DNA of 64,000 nt from Bradyrhizobium sp. 199 (GTDB lineage: Bacteria > Pseudomonadota > Alphaproteobacteria > Rhizobiales > Xanthobacteraceae), in the NCBI RefSeq assembly GCF_023073355.1, contig NZ_JADPJI010000009.1, positions 1 to 64,000 of the forward strand, read 5' to 3'. The first letter of the stretch is position 1; every line of letters begins with the position of its first letter. A model generated the notes under the pieces. It was given only the letters and a program-made list of their open reading frames with translations. It was not told the DNA's origin and did no database searches. This document shows, in pieces, positions 15,498-24,615 of the stretch. Position numbers and translations under genes: made by a program.

Positions 15498-16196
15498 ATG
15501 ATCGAACTCAGACCTTTCGCAAAGCTCGGCGGCGCCGACCACGGCTGGCTCAAGGCCAAGCATCATTTCTCCTTCGGCAGCCATTACGACGCCAACAACA
15601 TGGGGCACGGCGCCCTGCGGGTGTGGAACGACGACGAGATCGCGCCGAACACCGGCTTTCCCGCCCATCCTCACGCCAACATGGAAATCATCACCTATGT
15701 GCGTGAGGGCGCGATCACCCACCAGGACAGCCTCGGCAACGAGGGTCGTACCGAGGCCGGCGACGTGCAGGTGATGAGCGCCGGCAGCGGCATCCGCCAC
15801 GCCGAGTATAATCTCGAGCCGGCGCAGACGCGGATCTTCCAGATCTGGATCGAGCCGACGGCGCGCGGTGGACAGCCGACCTGGGGCTCGAAGCCGTTCC
15901 CGAAAGCGGACCGCTCCGGCAAGCTCGTGACCATCGCGAGCGGCTTCGAGCATGACACGGACGCGCTGCCGATCCGCGCCGATGCGCGGGTACTCGCCAC
16001 GACGCTGAGAGCCGGCGAGAGCGCGGAGTACGAACCGCAGACGTCGCGGCATCTCTACCTCGTGCCCGCGGCAGGCACCGTCGAGATCAACGGCGTCCGC
16101 GTCAACGCCCGCGACGGCGCTGCGATCCGCGACGAGGCCAGGCTGAAGATCACCGCGCTGGAAGATTCGGAGATCGTGCTCGTCGACGCGGCGTAA
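15498..16196 (+). CDS. Pirin-family protein (YhhW-like)
   Basis: 232 residues, bicupin. The metal site in the N-terminal cupin is visible as FPAHPHANMEII (two His) and GSGIRHAEYN (His and Glu). 'GHGALRVWNDDEIAPNTGF' precedes it, as in E. coli YhhW. Bacterial pirins of this type can act as quercetin 2,3-dioxygenases in vitro; the physiological role is unclear and probably tied to redox stress. It begins 34 bp after the SDR gene. Confidence 0.92.
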   Translation: MIELRPFAKLGGADHGWLKAKHHFSFGSHYDANNMGHGALRVWNDDEIAPNTGFPAHPHANMEIITYVREGAITHQDSLGNEGRTEAGDVQVMSAGSGIRHAEYNLEPAQTRIFQIWIEPTARGGQPTWGSKPFPKADRSGKLVTIASGFEHDTDALPIRADARVLATTLRAGESAEYEPQTSRHLYLVPAAGTVEINGVRVNARDGAAIRDEARLKITALEDSEIVLVDAA

Positions 16197-16220
16197 GCGC
16201 GGCGCAACCAGATCATCTCC

Positions 16221-16326
16221 CGTCATTTACGGGATGGCGCGAAGCGCCAGACCGGAGTCTCGAGGTTCTCAGGTGCGCAATTGCGCACCGTAGTTCGATG
16301 CTTTGCATCGCCCCGGAAAGACGGCG
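16221..16326. repeat. Dispersed palindromic repeat, family B, copy 1
   Basis: Begins CGTCATTTACGGG and ends CCCCGGAAAGACGGCG, so its ends are inverted. In the middle is an 18-bp perfect palindrome at 16272-16289 (GGTGCGCAA/TTGCGCACC), followed by CGATGCTTTGCATCG, another hairpin. The same architecture occurs at 44933-45053 with a paired substitution in the palindrome. It separates pirin from wrbA. Confidence 0.8.
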
Positions 16327-16362
16327 ACCCAAAATACCACTGATCAGACAATGGAGACCACC

Positions 16363-16962
16363 ATGACCAAAGTTCTCGTCCTGTATTATTCCGCCTATGG
16401 CCACATCGAGGCCATGGCCAACGCCGTCGCCGAGGGCGCACGCGAGGCCGGCGCCACGGTCGACATCAAGCGCGTGCCGGAGCTGGTGCCGGCCGAGGTC
16501 GCCAAAGCCTCCTATTACAAGGTTGATCAGGCCGCTCCCGTCGCTGAGGTCGAGGAGCTCGCCAACTACGACGCGATCATCGTCGGCACCGGCACCCGCT
16601 TTGGCCGCATGGCCTCGCAGATGGCGAACTTTCTCGACCAGGCGGGCGGCCTCTGGGCCAGGGGCGCGCTGCACGGCAAGGTCGGCGGCGCCTTCACTTC
16701 GACTGCGACCCAGCATGGCGGCCAGGAGACGACGCTGTTCTCGATCATCACCAACCTGCTGCATTTCGGCATGGTCGTCGTCGGCATGAACTACGGCTTT
16801 GCCGGTCAGATGAAGCTCGACGAGGTCACCGGCGGCGCGCCCTACGGCGCCACCACGATCACGGGCGGCGACGGCAGCCGCCAGCCCAGCGCCAACGAGC
16901 TCGCCGGCGCGCGCTATCAGGGCCGCCAGATCGCGGAGACCGCAAGGAAACTACATGGCTGA
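16363..16962 (+). CDS. wrbA: NAD(P)H:quinone oxidoreductase, WrbA type
   Basis: 199 residues, exactly the usual WrbA length, starting MTKVLVLYYSAYGH with GGAG six bases upstream. The FMN phosphate loop (YYSAYGHIEAMA), TGTRFGRMASQM and 'FTSTATQHGGQETTLFSI' are diagnostic. WrbA tetramers reduce quinones by two electrons, avoiding semiquinone radicals. Together with the upstream SDR and pirin it forms a redox-protection group, though the intervening family-B repeat could separate transcription. Confidence 0.95.
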   Translation: MTKVLVLYYSAYGHIEAMANAVAEGAREAGATVDIKRVPELVPAEVAKASYYKVDQAAPVAEVEELANYDAIIVGTGTRFGRMASQMANFLDQAGGLWARGALHGKVGGAFTSTATQHGGQETTLFSIITNLLHFGMVVVGMNYGFAGQMKLDEVTGGAPYGATTITGGDGSRQPSANELAGARYQGRQIAETARKLHG

Positions 16963-17233
16963 GCTGCACGGCTGAGCCTCGCAGTTGAACTTACAACGGC
17001 CGCATGGCTGATGCGACGCGGGCGGCGTTCTTTTCGGGAATGCCGCCCATTTTTGTGGACTGGTTATTTCACCAAAGCGATACGAATGGCTTTCGAACTC
17101 TTGCTGATCGCACAGATGATCCGCAGGCCCGCCGGGTGCTGGCGCGGCACTGGTATTGCCGCAGCCTGTTCCGAGCGTCGCGCGGCCGTTTCAATGCGCC
17201 GGCTGCACGAAGGCGTGATGCGCTGGTCAGCCG
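16963..17233. other. Intergenic stretch without a convincing gene
   Basis: Two overlapping plus-strand frames of 77-78 codons start at 17004 and 17011 but have no clear ribosome site and arginine-rich, low-information products. One of them contains MAFELLLIAQMIRRPAG, so a short membrane peptide cannot be excluded. I see no terminator or known element. Confidence 0.3.
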
Positions 17234-18082
17234 CTAAGCCTGCGTGATGTCCGCGTGAGACTTAATGGGTGCAGTCACGACAGGCGCCGCTGCCGTCGAA
17301 AGCCACCAGCTTTCACCGGCGAACCAGCAGGTCTCGTCGGGAACACCCTCTCTCCGCAACGACTGCACGTTTTCCCACCCCTTTGCGAACGCCTCGGCCA
17401 GTCGCCTGGCGGCATCCGCATCCTGCAATCCGGCGCAGCCGATGAATTGGGCACGCCCCAGGAATTTGGCGGGCCAGACTGCACCCTCGTCCGGGCGCGT
17501 GACCATAAGCATGCCGCCGAGCATGCCTTCAGGGGCGAGCGGAAACACCAGCCGCCCACCGGGCCGCAGCGCATCGAGCCATTCGGTAGCCGGCTGGGCC
17601 GCACCCGCGCAGACATAGATCACGTCAGCCTTGGGCAGATCGGAAACGATGCCCGAACGGTCGCGCACATCCGCATGGGCAACACCCCTCAGATTTTCGC
17701 GCGCCAACCCTGCCAGACGTTCATCGATCTCATAGGCATGAACACGGCCGGCGGGTCCCGCGAGATGCGCGAGTATCGCGGTGTAATAGCCGCTACCCGC
17801 ACCGATCTGGATCACGGTCTCGCCTTCCTTCACAGCGCAGCCACTCAGCCAATAGGCATGCGCACCCGGCATCCCCATATTGAGGCTCCGCGCGCTGTCG
17901 AGCGCGAGCAGCGTGTTCTGATATAGGAAGGCGGGATCATCATCGGGCGTCACGACATAGGGATGGCCGCCGAGGGAAATCGACCACGGTCCAGGCCCGA
18001 CGAAAGGCTCGCGCCTGACTGTTCGAAAGGCTTCCTCGATGCGGGGGTCCGCAGCCCTCGCTGCGGCGCAGATCAACTGCAT
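17234..18082 (-). CDS. PCMT-like SAM-dependent methyltransferase
   Basis: A Rossmann methyltransferase related to protein-L-isoaspartate O-methyltransferase. SAM motif I is VIQIGAGSGYYTAILAHL; 'VRREPFVGPGPW' and 'YLYQNTLLAL' match the N-terminal part of the rhizobial relatives. The start is given at the first in-frame Met (MQLICAAARA). Upstream, a good ribosome site (CCGGAGG) and ATGGAAG lie in a different frame, one base away from the frame that encodes IVRQNIAHS. Relatives begin M(E/D)xVRQN, so a one-base indel near the start is likely. The enzyme may be intact but poorly initiated, or a recent pseudogene. Confidence 0.7.
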   Translation of the reverse strand: MQLICAAARAADPRIEEAFRTVRREPFVGPGPWSISLGGHPYVVTPDDDPAFLYQNTLLALDSARSLNMGMPGAHAYWLSGCAVKEGETVIQIGAGSGYYTAILAHLAGPAGRVHAYEIDERLAGLARENLRGVAHADVRDRSGIVSDLPKADVIYVCAGAAQPATEWLDALRPGGRLVFPLAPEGMLGGMLMVTRPDEGAVWPAKFLGRAQFIGCAGLQDADAARRLAEAFAKGWENVQSLRREGVPDETCWFAGESWWLSTAAAPVVTAPIKSHADITQA

Positions 18083-18198
18083 AGAATGCGCGATATTTTG
18101 CCGAACGATCTTCCATGTCGCCTCCGGTAAAACAGAGGCGACAATAATACAACGATTGCGATAATCGAGTGACGCTACAATCCTGGGCAGCGCCCGTG

Positions 18199-19344
18199 TC
18201 AGCGCGTTCCCTTGCCCATCGCCCGCGCCGCGAGAGCGGCGAGCCTGGGGTGGCGGCGCAGGCCCTGCGCGGCGTGGTCGCGCCACGCGTAGGGCAAGCC
18301 GCGCCAGGACAGCGCGACGCTCACATCGGTCAGCGGCACCCGCTCGGCGCCGAAGCGCCGCTTATAGTCCTGGTTGCCGATGCTGAGGTCGAAACGGCGC
18401 ACGCCCTCTGCATGCAGCGCCGCCATGGTGCGCTCGGCGACGAGCAGCCCCGGCGAGCAGCTCGACCATGAATCGCCGCCATGGCTGATGCGGAGCAGGT
18501 AATAGGTCGCAGCGTGCCTGACGCCGAGCGCGGTGGCGACGGTGCCCTCGTCGCACACCAGCGCCGAGACCACGGCATAACCCTCCGCGGCGCCCTGGCG
18601 AACGACCTCGCGATAAAATCGCGCATGGGTCTTGTCGTTGAGGATGAACGGCGAGCCGAGCTTTCGCATGCGCGCCTGCTGCTGGACATCCATCACGTCC
18701 ATCAGTTCATGCGCGCGCCCGACATCCGCGGTGATCTCGAACCGCGCGCCGGCATGACGGGTGAAGACGCGCCAGCAGCGCGGCATCTGTATGCGCTTGA
18801 TCGAAGCCTGGTAGGCTCGATAGTCGTCGCCCGTCAGCACGAGATTGCCGTTGAGCGAGGAGGACCCGATCCGGCCGAGCGACACCAGCGGGTTCGGTTT
18901 GCCGCCGACCTGGGCCGGCATCTTCCTGAGGCGCAGCAGATCGAAGCCGTCCGGCAAGGCGCGCAACGCTTCGACCAGCGCCTTGCCCACGGCATTCGTC
19001 GCCACCACGTCCGACACGGCATCGTGCGCCAGGATCGGCGCGTTGTTGTCGGAGACGCCGAGATCGGCGAATTCGACGATGCGGATACCGCGCCTGACAT
19101 GGCTGATCATCGGCACCATCGCGATGTCCTTGCCGGTGGCGGCATCGGAGATCAAGGCAATCAACGGCGCGACGTCGTCGAACGCCTGGTACCAGGCGCC
19201 AAGCCAGTGGCCATGTTGGAAAGCGGAGCGATGCCCGGCGTTCAGGCGCGAAGCGGCCGCGCGCCAGTCACGCACGAAATCGATCGCGATTCCCGACGTG
19301 CTGGACACAAGACCATCCAATTGCTCGACGCCAAGGAACGTCAT
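18199..19344 (-). CDS. CelD/BcsL-type GNAT acyltransferase (polysaccharide modification)
   Basis: 381 residues. The C-terminal GNAT_6/FemAB-like half carries 'GYAVVSALVCDEGTVATALGVRHAATYYLLRISH' and 'SPGLLVAERTMAALHAEGVRRFDLSIGNQDYKRRFG', the characteristic CelD/BcsL block. The N-terminal half has 'AFQHGHWLGAWYQAF'. Family members are linked to acylation or assembly of cellulose and exopolysaccharide. The gene closes the minus-strand arm of the polysaccharide locus, 118 bp after the polymerase gene. Confidence 0.85.
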   Translation of the reverse strand: MTFLGVEQLDGLVSSTSGIAIDFVRDWRAAASRLNAGHRSAFQHGHWLGAWYQAFDDVAPLIALISDAATGKDIAMVPMISHVRRGIRIVEFADLGVSDNNAPILAHDAVSDVVATNAVGKALVEALRALPDGFDLLRLRKMPAQVGGKPNPLVSLGRIGSSSLNGNLVLTGDDYRAYQASIKRIQMPRCWRVFTRHAGARFEITADVGRAHELMDVMDVQQQARMRKLGSPFILNDKTHARFYREVVRQGAAEGYAVVSALVCDEGTVATALGVRHAATYYLLRISHGGDSWSSCSPGLLVAERTMAALHAEGVRRFDLSIGNQDYKRRFGAERVPLTDVSVALSWRGLPYAWRDHAAQGLRRHPRLAALAARAMGKGTR

Positions 19345-19462
19345 CCGCGGGGCATACGATTACTGATTGTTTCTGGATAGATTGTGTTTTGTCGCAGGCC
19401 ACAGTGATTGGCGCTTATCATTAAGCCATTGCACGGCAGAGAGCGTTGAATGCGATCAGCTG

Positions 19463-20839
19463 TCACGGCTTCGGTTCCATCTGCGCGACGCATTGGAACC
19501 TCGCCAGGAAGTGCAGGCCGGCCACTGCCAGGGCGAACATGAACCAGATCGGATTCTGCCGTTCGAGCAGGAAGGTCTCGGTCGCCCCGTAATACAGGCC
19601 AAACAGCCACACGGTCAGGAACAGCTTTGCCAGCGCGCCACTGCGGCTGTGAGCCTGGGCTGACTGGAAATTGCCGAGCGGTGCGAGCACGAAGACCAGG
19701 ATCACGAGCAGCAGTCCCGGCAGGCCGATGGTGACCGCAAGGTCGAGATAGCTGTTGTGGCTGTGCGCCGCCGACGTCGCCCATTCAGCGCCCTGGGCGG
19801 TCTGCCGCGCAGTGACGTCGTCCCAGAAAGCCGCATAGCCGTGACCGGTGATCGGCTTCTCGGCGAGGGCCGCGAGCGCGAACTCCCAGATCGCGGAGCG
19901 GCCCGTGAAGGTCGGATCGAGCGGAAGCAGCCGCGTCATGACCACGAGCGAGGTGCTCAAGACGCTCCCGACCGTCAACAGGTTCATCACGATCAGCGGC
20001 ACGAAGCAGATGATCCGCTTCAGCCACAAGCCGGGCGTGACATAGACCAGCGACGCGAGAACGTAGATCGCAAGGCACAGCACCGACGACGTCTTGCCGC
20101 CGGTGAAGATCAGGAAGATGCCGGCGAGCGCCGCGATCGCGGGTCCCATCACGAACGCGCCCACGGCGGACAGATAGATGCCGACATAGACCAGGATCGT
20201 CATCACGGGTGAGGCGACGTTCTTGTGGCCAAAACTGCCACGCCAGTCGCCGGCGAGCTGCGGCTCGGCGATATCAAGCGCGGTGTGGATCGAATATTGC
20301 GGCGCGAGGAAGACGCCGAGATAGCAGAGCGCGAGCAGGACCAGCGCAGCGGCACCCAGGCATAGATTGAAGCTGCGCTGCGTCGGCGGCAGCAATGGCA
20401 GCAGGACGGCGAGCGATGTCACGCTTGCGAGGAGCACAAACCGCTGGATCGAGACGCCGCGGCTCTCGGAGAGGACGATGTTGATGACCAGCCAGCCCAC
20501 AAGGCAGAGGTGAAGCGGCGGCACCAGGCTCTTCAGGGCCGGCGCATCCGTGGTCGCAACGAACAGCACCGCGACGGCAGCCAACAGCCCCCAGGAAACA
20601 TAGGCCAGCGCCATCCGTCCGCCGACGACATTGGCGACATCGGCATCGCGCAGGTCCGGGAAAGGATCGAGCGTCACCAGCACCAGCAGCAGCGACGCGA
20701 CGGCGACGAGACAGCGCGCAGCCTGCACGGCATTCAGCTGCGCCAGGCAATCGCGCAGGACAAGGCCAAGCGATCGGGCCTCGAGCTCAGTCATTTCAGC
20801 GGCGCTGCGGTCCATGCTGCGGTTCATGCTGCGATTCAT
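19463..20839 (-). CDS. O-antigen ligase / ExoQ-type polysaccharide polymerase
   Basis: 458 residues with about ten or more hydrophobic segments. The Wzy_C/ExoQ region shows LDPTFTGRSAIWEFAL, EKPITGHGYAAFW and the periplasmic AAHSHNSYLDLAVTIGLPG. FGHKNVASPVM matches the 'GxxxHKN' motif of ligases. This is the likely polymerase that joins repeat units in the periplasm. The N-terminus repeats (M-N/D-R-S) three times, so the start could be any of three in-frame ATGs 12 bp apart (20839, 20827, 20815). It follows the glycosyltransferase gene by 3 bp. Confidence 0.88.
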   Translation of the reverse strand: MNRSMNRSMDRSAAEMTELEARSLGLVLRDCLAQLNAVQAARCLVAVASLLLVLVTLDPFPDLRDADVANVVGGRMALAYVSWGLLAAVAVLFVATTDAPALKSLVPPLHLCLVGWLVINIVLSESRGVSIQRFVLLASVTSLAVLLPLLPPTQRSFNLCLGAAALVLLALCYLGVFLAPQYSIHTALDIAEPQLAGDWRGSFGHKNVASPVMTILVYVGIYLSAVGAFVMGPAIAALAGIFLIFTGGKTSSVLCLAIYVLASLVYVTPGLWLKRIICFVPLIVMNLLTVGSVLSTSLVVMTRLLPLDPTFTGRSAIWEFALAALAEKPITGHGYAAFWDDVTARQTAQGAEWATSAAHSHNSYLDLAVTIGLPGLLLVILVFVLAPLGNFQSAQAHSRSGALAKLFLTVWLFGLYYGATETFLLERQNPIWFMFALAVAGLHFLARFQCVAQMEPKP

Positions 20840-20842
20840 GGC

Positions 20843-22015
20843 TCAAGACACTTGGTGACGCCGGTGAGGCTCTAAGTCTTGACTCAACCCTGTTGAGCGC
20901 CCCTCATGAGGCGTGCCGGAGATCAGTGCCGGCGGCTGCCGCACGATGCTCCGCGCAATCTCGTAATATTGCAGCGCCCGCTGCTCCAGCGTGAGACTGT
21001 CCAGGATAAACCCGCGCGGATCGAACATGCCTGCGGCACACCCGGCCCAGAACTCATCCCAACCCGCTTCGAATCCAGCGACGTCGACGAACTTGGCGCC
21101 GCAGCGCTCGTCCCAGTACGGCACGGACGACACCGGCGCGAACTGCACGCGGTGCGGATAGTAATCGGGGTCTCGCCATGGGCCACCCGGATCCCAGGCG
21201 AACACCGGAACGCCGCAAGACAACGCCTGCTGATAGGCGATGCCCTGGCTTTCGTTCTGGCACAGGAAGATCATCGCGCGCGAGCGCGCCAGCGCTGACT
21301 GGTAGTCTTCCTCCTTGTAGCTGCCGTAGCGCAGCTCCGTGAACGAGCGTCCCTCTTTTTGCAGACGGGCGCGGACGGGTTCGATCAGCTCCGGCGCATA
21401 GCGCTCGCGGTCCCAATGGACCTTGTCGTAGATCAGCACGTCGACTGTCTTCTGCGTTCGCTCCGATGGTGCCCAGAGGTCGGTGTCGATGCCGACCGGC
21501 CATGCCTCGGTCTCAGGCCAGTACGGCCGGTACATGTCGACGTACCAAGGGCCGGGCACCACGACCTTCTTGACCGGCAGCCGCTTGAACAGATCAGGAT
21601 CGTCGAGCGGATGATTGTGAGCGGCGACCCCGAGCAGGATCGGGTTCTTCCACGCGAACTTGTCCAGCAGGAAGGTGCGGCCGATGATGCAGGCGAGTTC
21701 GTCGGGGTGCCGCGCGATATAGCCGTAGTCGTTGACGCGGTAGCGGATACCGAGCCGATCGAGCCCCGCACAGAGATTGAGGAACACACGAAGCTGGCCG
21801 CTCATGCGCGGTTCACCGAACAGCAAGCGGCGAGCCATGCGACGCAGATGGCGGTCGCCGGGCAACCAGCGGTCGTCCTTGTCCTCATAAAAGAGATTGA
21901 GGATCATCGCATCGGGGTCGTGTTCGAATGTCTTTGCGGGCACTGGGTCCATCCGCGACGGCCGGATGCGCATTCTCGCATGGGACCGGCTGTCGCACTC
22001 TTCCAAATTTGCCAC
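20843..22015 (-). CDS. Glycosyltransferase (GT-B fold, family 4/1-like)
   Basis: About 390 residues. 'RMSGQLRVFLNLCAGLDRLGIRYRVNDY' is the N-terminal GT-B substrate domain start, and the donor half has VDVLIYDKVHW, 'SRAMIFLCQNESQGIAYQQALSCGVPVFAWD', where the E-SQG-AYQ-ALSCGVPV segment corresponds to the EX7E-type nucleotide-sugar site. The start is uncertain: MILNLFYEDKDDRW (21907) begins the compact fold and is an alternative. Operon partner of the polymerase. Confidence 0.75.
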   Translation of the reverse strand: MANLEECDSRSHARMRIRPSRMDPVPAKTFEHDPDAMILNLFYEDKDDRWLPGDRHLRRMARRLLFGEPRMSGQLRVFLNLCAGLDRLGIRYRVNDYGYIARHPDELACIIGRTFLLDKFAWKNPILLGVAAHNHPLDDPDLFKRLPVKKVVVPGPWYVDMYRPYWPETEAWPVGIDTDLWAPSERTQKTVDVLIYDKVHWDRERYAPELIEPVRARLQKEGRSFTELRYGSYKEEDYQSALARSRAMIFLCQNESQGIAYQQALSCGVPVFAWDPGGPWRDPDYYPHRVQFAPVSSVPYWDERCGAKFVDVAGFEAGWDEFWAGCAAGMFDPRGFILDSLTLEQRALQYYEIARSIVRQPPALISGTPHEGRSTGLSQDLEPHRRHQVS

Positions 22016-22190
22016 AGGCTTAATGCCAGCGGCTTAACGCTATTCTACGAAACCAGTGCTGCGCACGCGTTCCCGACGGCCATTCGAGTGCAATGCGGGT
22101 ATCATCCGCAGGCAGCCGAGGTTGCGATCGCCAGCGTTGCCACCCGGCCGATGCGCCCTGGTTAACAGAGCATTAAAGACGAGCCCAAAC

Positions 22191-23177
22191 TTGATCACAG
22201 CCGAAGACGTTCTCGAATTGCCGGGCGCCTCTCGCGCCGCGGCGGCTGCGCGCCTCCCGCTGCCGGTGAACTCCGGCGCGTTGGTGTCCGTCGTCATTCC
22301 CGCCAAGAACGCCGCGGCTTATGTCGGCGAAACCATCGCGAGCGCGCTGGCACAAGGTGATGTCGCCGAGGTGATCGTCGTGGACGACGGTTCGACCGAC
22401 GACACCGTTGCGATCGTCCGCGCCGTCCACGACCCGCGGCTGCGCCTGATACACAATGAGTCCGCCGGCGTATCGGCGGCGCGCAATCTCGGCACGCGCT
22501 ATGCCAGCGGCGAGTGGCTGCTCTTCCTCGATGCCGACGACCGCCTGCGTCCCGGCGCAGTGACGGCATTGCTGGCGGCAGCGCGCGGTGCTCCGCGCGC
22601 AGTTCTGGTCTATGGCGACTACAATACGATCGACAGCGAGGGACGGCAGATCGGCCGCCGCGATCTGTTGAAGGGACGCCGCAAGCCGTCTGGTGACGTG
22701 CTGACCCGGCTCGCGGCCGGCAACTTCATCGTCAATGGCGGTATCGCGCTCGCACGTGCCGAGGCCTTCCGCGCCATCGGTGGCTTCGACACCTCGCTCC
22801 GATATTGTGAGGATTGGCACTGCTGGTGCCGTCTTGCCGCGATCGGCGAATTCGAGTTCGCACCGAGGCTGCTACTCGACTATCGCCTCCACACCGCCAA
22901 CACCATGAACGCGGCGGTGCGGACGCCAAAGGATTTCTTCCCGGCAATCGCGCGGGTCTTCGACGACGGTTTGATCCTGGCGAGATTGCCCGAGCGCATG
23001 ACAGCGGGGCTGCGTCTCGCCGCCGAGATTCATCTCGTCACCTATTCGGCGATGCAGGCGGTCCGTTTCAGTCGATATCGCGATGCCTTCGGCTATCTCA
23101 AGATGATTGGCCGGCGGTCGCTCAAATCGCTGCCGCGAGCCACGGTCAGGGTCGCTCTCGCCCGCTTCGGCATCTGA
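22191..23177 (+). CDS. GT2 family glycosyltransferase
   Basis: GT-A enzyme: VSVVIPAKNAAAYVGETI, VIVVDDGSTDD, NLGTRYASGEWLLFLDADD with the DXD-type metal motif, and 'FDTSLRYCEDWHCWCRLA' as the acceptor/base region (ED). The start is placed at TTG 22191 (MITAEDVLELPG), because upstream the frame lacks family features; the ribosome site is weak, so the true start may differ. It is divergent from the GT-B gene and convergent with the next GT2 gene (15 bp apart). Confidence 0.88.
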   Translation: MITAEDVLELPGASRAAAAARLPLPVNSGALVSVVIPAKNAAAYVGETIASALAQGDVAEVIVVDDGSTDDTVAIVRAVHDPRLRLIHNESAGVSAARNLGTRYASGEWLLFLDADDRLRPGAVTALLAAARGAPRAVLVYGDYNTIDSEGRQIGRRDLLKGRRKPSGDVLTRLAAGNFIVNGGIALARAEAFRAIGGFDTSLRYCEDWHCWCRLAAIGEFEFAPRLLLDYRLHTANTMNAAVRTPKDFFPAIARVFDDGLILARLPERMTAGLRLAAEIHLVTYSAMQAVRFSRYRDAFGYLKMIGRRSLKSLPRATVRVALARFGI

Positions 23178-23192
23178 CCGGCGGCTTCGGCG

Positions 23193-24221
23193 TCAGGACA
23201 CGATCTTCGAAGCCTCATAAGGCTTCGGCTCGATCCCGAGCGCCGCCAGCAGCGAGCCGAACGCAACCATCAGGGGGTGTATCGCAACGACGGCTTTCGA
23301 CGACGTCAACAGTCTCGCGGCGCGGACCAGCGACAGCGGCAAGCGTCCGAGCATCTGCGCGAACACCCGCGCCCGCGCCGCCGGGCTTTGTGCGGCCTTG
23401 TATTGCACACGATAGTTGATCGCGCCGATGCGCAGGCCACGCTTTGCGATCCAGCCGAGGCTGGTCCGGCTTTGCGGCACGGTCTCGGTGATCACGGCCT
23501 CCGCCGTCCAGTGGAATATCATGCCGGCATCGCGGCACCGCACGAAGAAATCGCAATCGCCGCCGCCGAGAAAATTGAAACGCAGATCGAACGCGGGACG
23601 ATCGAACCGCTCGAAGGTTGAACGGGTGATCAGGCAATTGCCGCAGCCATAGATCAGGGGCACCGCGCCGGAGTAGTCGTAGGCGGGACAGAAGGCGGGA
23701 TGGCGCGAAAGCCAGGGCTTGCTGTCATCGTCGAACACCGGCAGCACCGGCCCGCCGACGACGTCGGCGCCCGTTGCTTCCGCGGTACGGACCATCAGTT
23801 CGAGCCAGTCAGGCGAGGCGATCTCGTCGTCATCGATCATCAGGAAGCGCGTTGCGGCGGGAAATAGCGCCTGCGCCGTCTCGAAGGCAGCGTTGATCGC
23901 CTGGCAATTGCCCTGACGCTTCTCGACGAGACAGACGCCCTGCAGCCTGCCGTCCGTCAGAAACTCCGCAGCAACCGGCGCGCTTTCGCGCTGCGCGGCG
24001 TCGTTCTCGACCATGACGACGGCAAAGGAACGCGGGGTACGCTGGTTCACCAGTGATTCCAGCGTCAGCCGCAGGTGCTGCGGTCGACGGAAGCAGGGGA
24101 TGCAGACGACGATGCCGACCGACAGGTCGAGGATGCGGGAGCTCGCCGCGATCTCCCGGTTGGGATCGCGCACGGCATCGGAGATACGCATGGCGGACAG
24201 GTCTGCCGGGATCAATGTCAT
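23193..24221 (-). CDS. GT2 family glycosyltransferase
   Basis: 342 residues. IVVCIPCFRRPQHLRLTLESL starts the GT-A domain at about residue 36; 'RFLMIDDDEIASPDW' contains the metal-binding acidic triplet (DDD), and 'GGDCDFFVRCRDAGM' the later acidic pair. A ~100-residue C-terminal region has hydrophobic stretches that may dock to the membrane. It uses its own promoter facing the methyltransferase gene at 24616. The donor and acceptor sugars are unknown. Confidence 0.88.
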   Translation of the reverse strand: MTLIPADLSAMRISDAVRDPNREIAASSRILDLSVGIVVCIPCFRRPQHLRLTLESLVNQRTPRSFAVVMVENDAAQRESAPVAAEFLTDGRLQGVCLVEKRQGNCQAINAAFETAQALFPAATRFLMIDDDEIASPDWLELMVRTAEATGADVVGGPVLPVFDDDSKPWLSRHPAFCPAYDYSGAVPLIYGCGNCLITRSTFERFDRPAFDLRFNFLGGGDCDFFVRCRDAGMIFHWTAEAVITETVPQSRTSLGWIAKRGLRIGAINYRVQYKAAQSPAARARVFAQMLGRLPLSLVRAARLLTSSKAVVAIHPLMVAFGSLLAALGIEPKPYEASKIVS

Positions 24222-24615
24222 GACGTCCTAGATGTCCGAGATATATTGAGAAAGCCCTGCTTCAATCACCCGTCCCGCGACGGCACATCGCCGCGGAACA
24301 GATGCGCCCCAAAATGAACGGTTGATCGGAAGCGCGTGCCTGCGCCTCGCGCCGATCTCCAGGCTGTCCTGAAACAACATCATGCGTTTAACCGCTTTTG
24401 CGGGTTTCTGCCGCGAAATCATCCGTGCGTGATACTGCAATTCGCGGTCCATGCGCCGGCAACAGTTCAACATGAACAATGCCGTAGTTAATGGGGATGC
24501 GCATTAACGCGACCGTAAGCACTGCAAGCGGTGAGACCGCGCGGCATCGGATTTGCTCTTCGGGCGAGCGAGTTTTTTCCTGTAAATTTGATTAGAACAA
24601 GCGCGGACAAAAAAC
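24222..24615. promoter_or_regulatory. Divergent control region inside the polysaccharide locus
   Basis: This 394-bp gap between divergent GT2 and methyltransferase genes contains no convincing ORF; an 83-codon minus frame at 24228-24479 has no domain or ribosome site. It is locally AT-richer near 24470-24600 (for example GTTAATGGGGATGCGCATTAAC with its inverted GTTAAT/ATTAAC arms at about 24486-24507), as expected for promoters and an operator. Confidence 0.4.

Noticed and set aside
17004..17247. Two overlapping small plus-strand ORFs
   Set aside because: No ribosome site that favours either, and no family similarity; retained only as a possible short peptide in the intergenic note.
24228..24479. 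83-codon minus ORF in the polysaccharide control region
   Set aside because: No Shine-Dalgarno or family features; sits where two promoters are expected.
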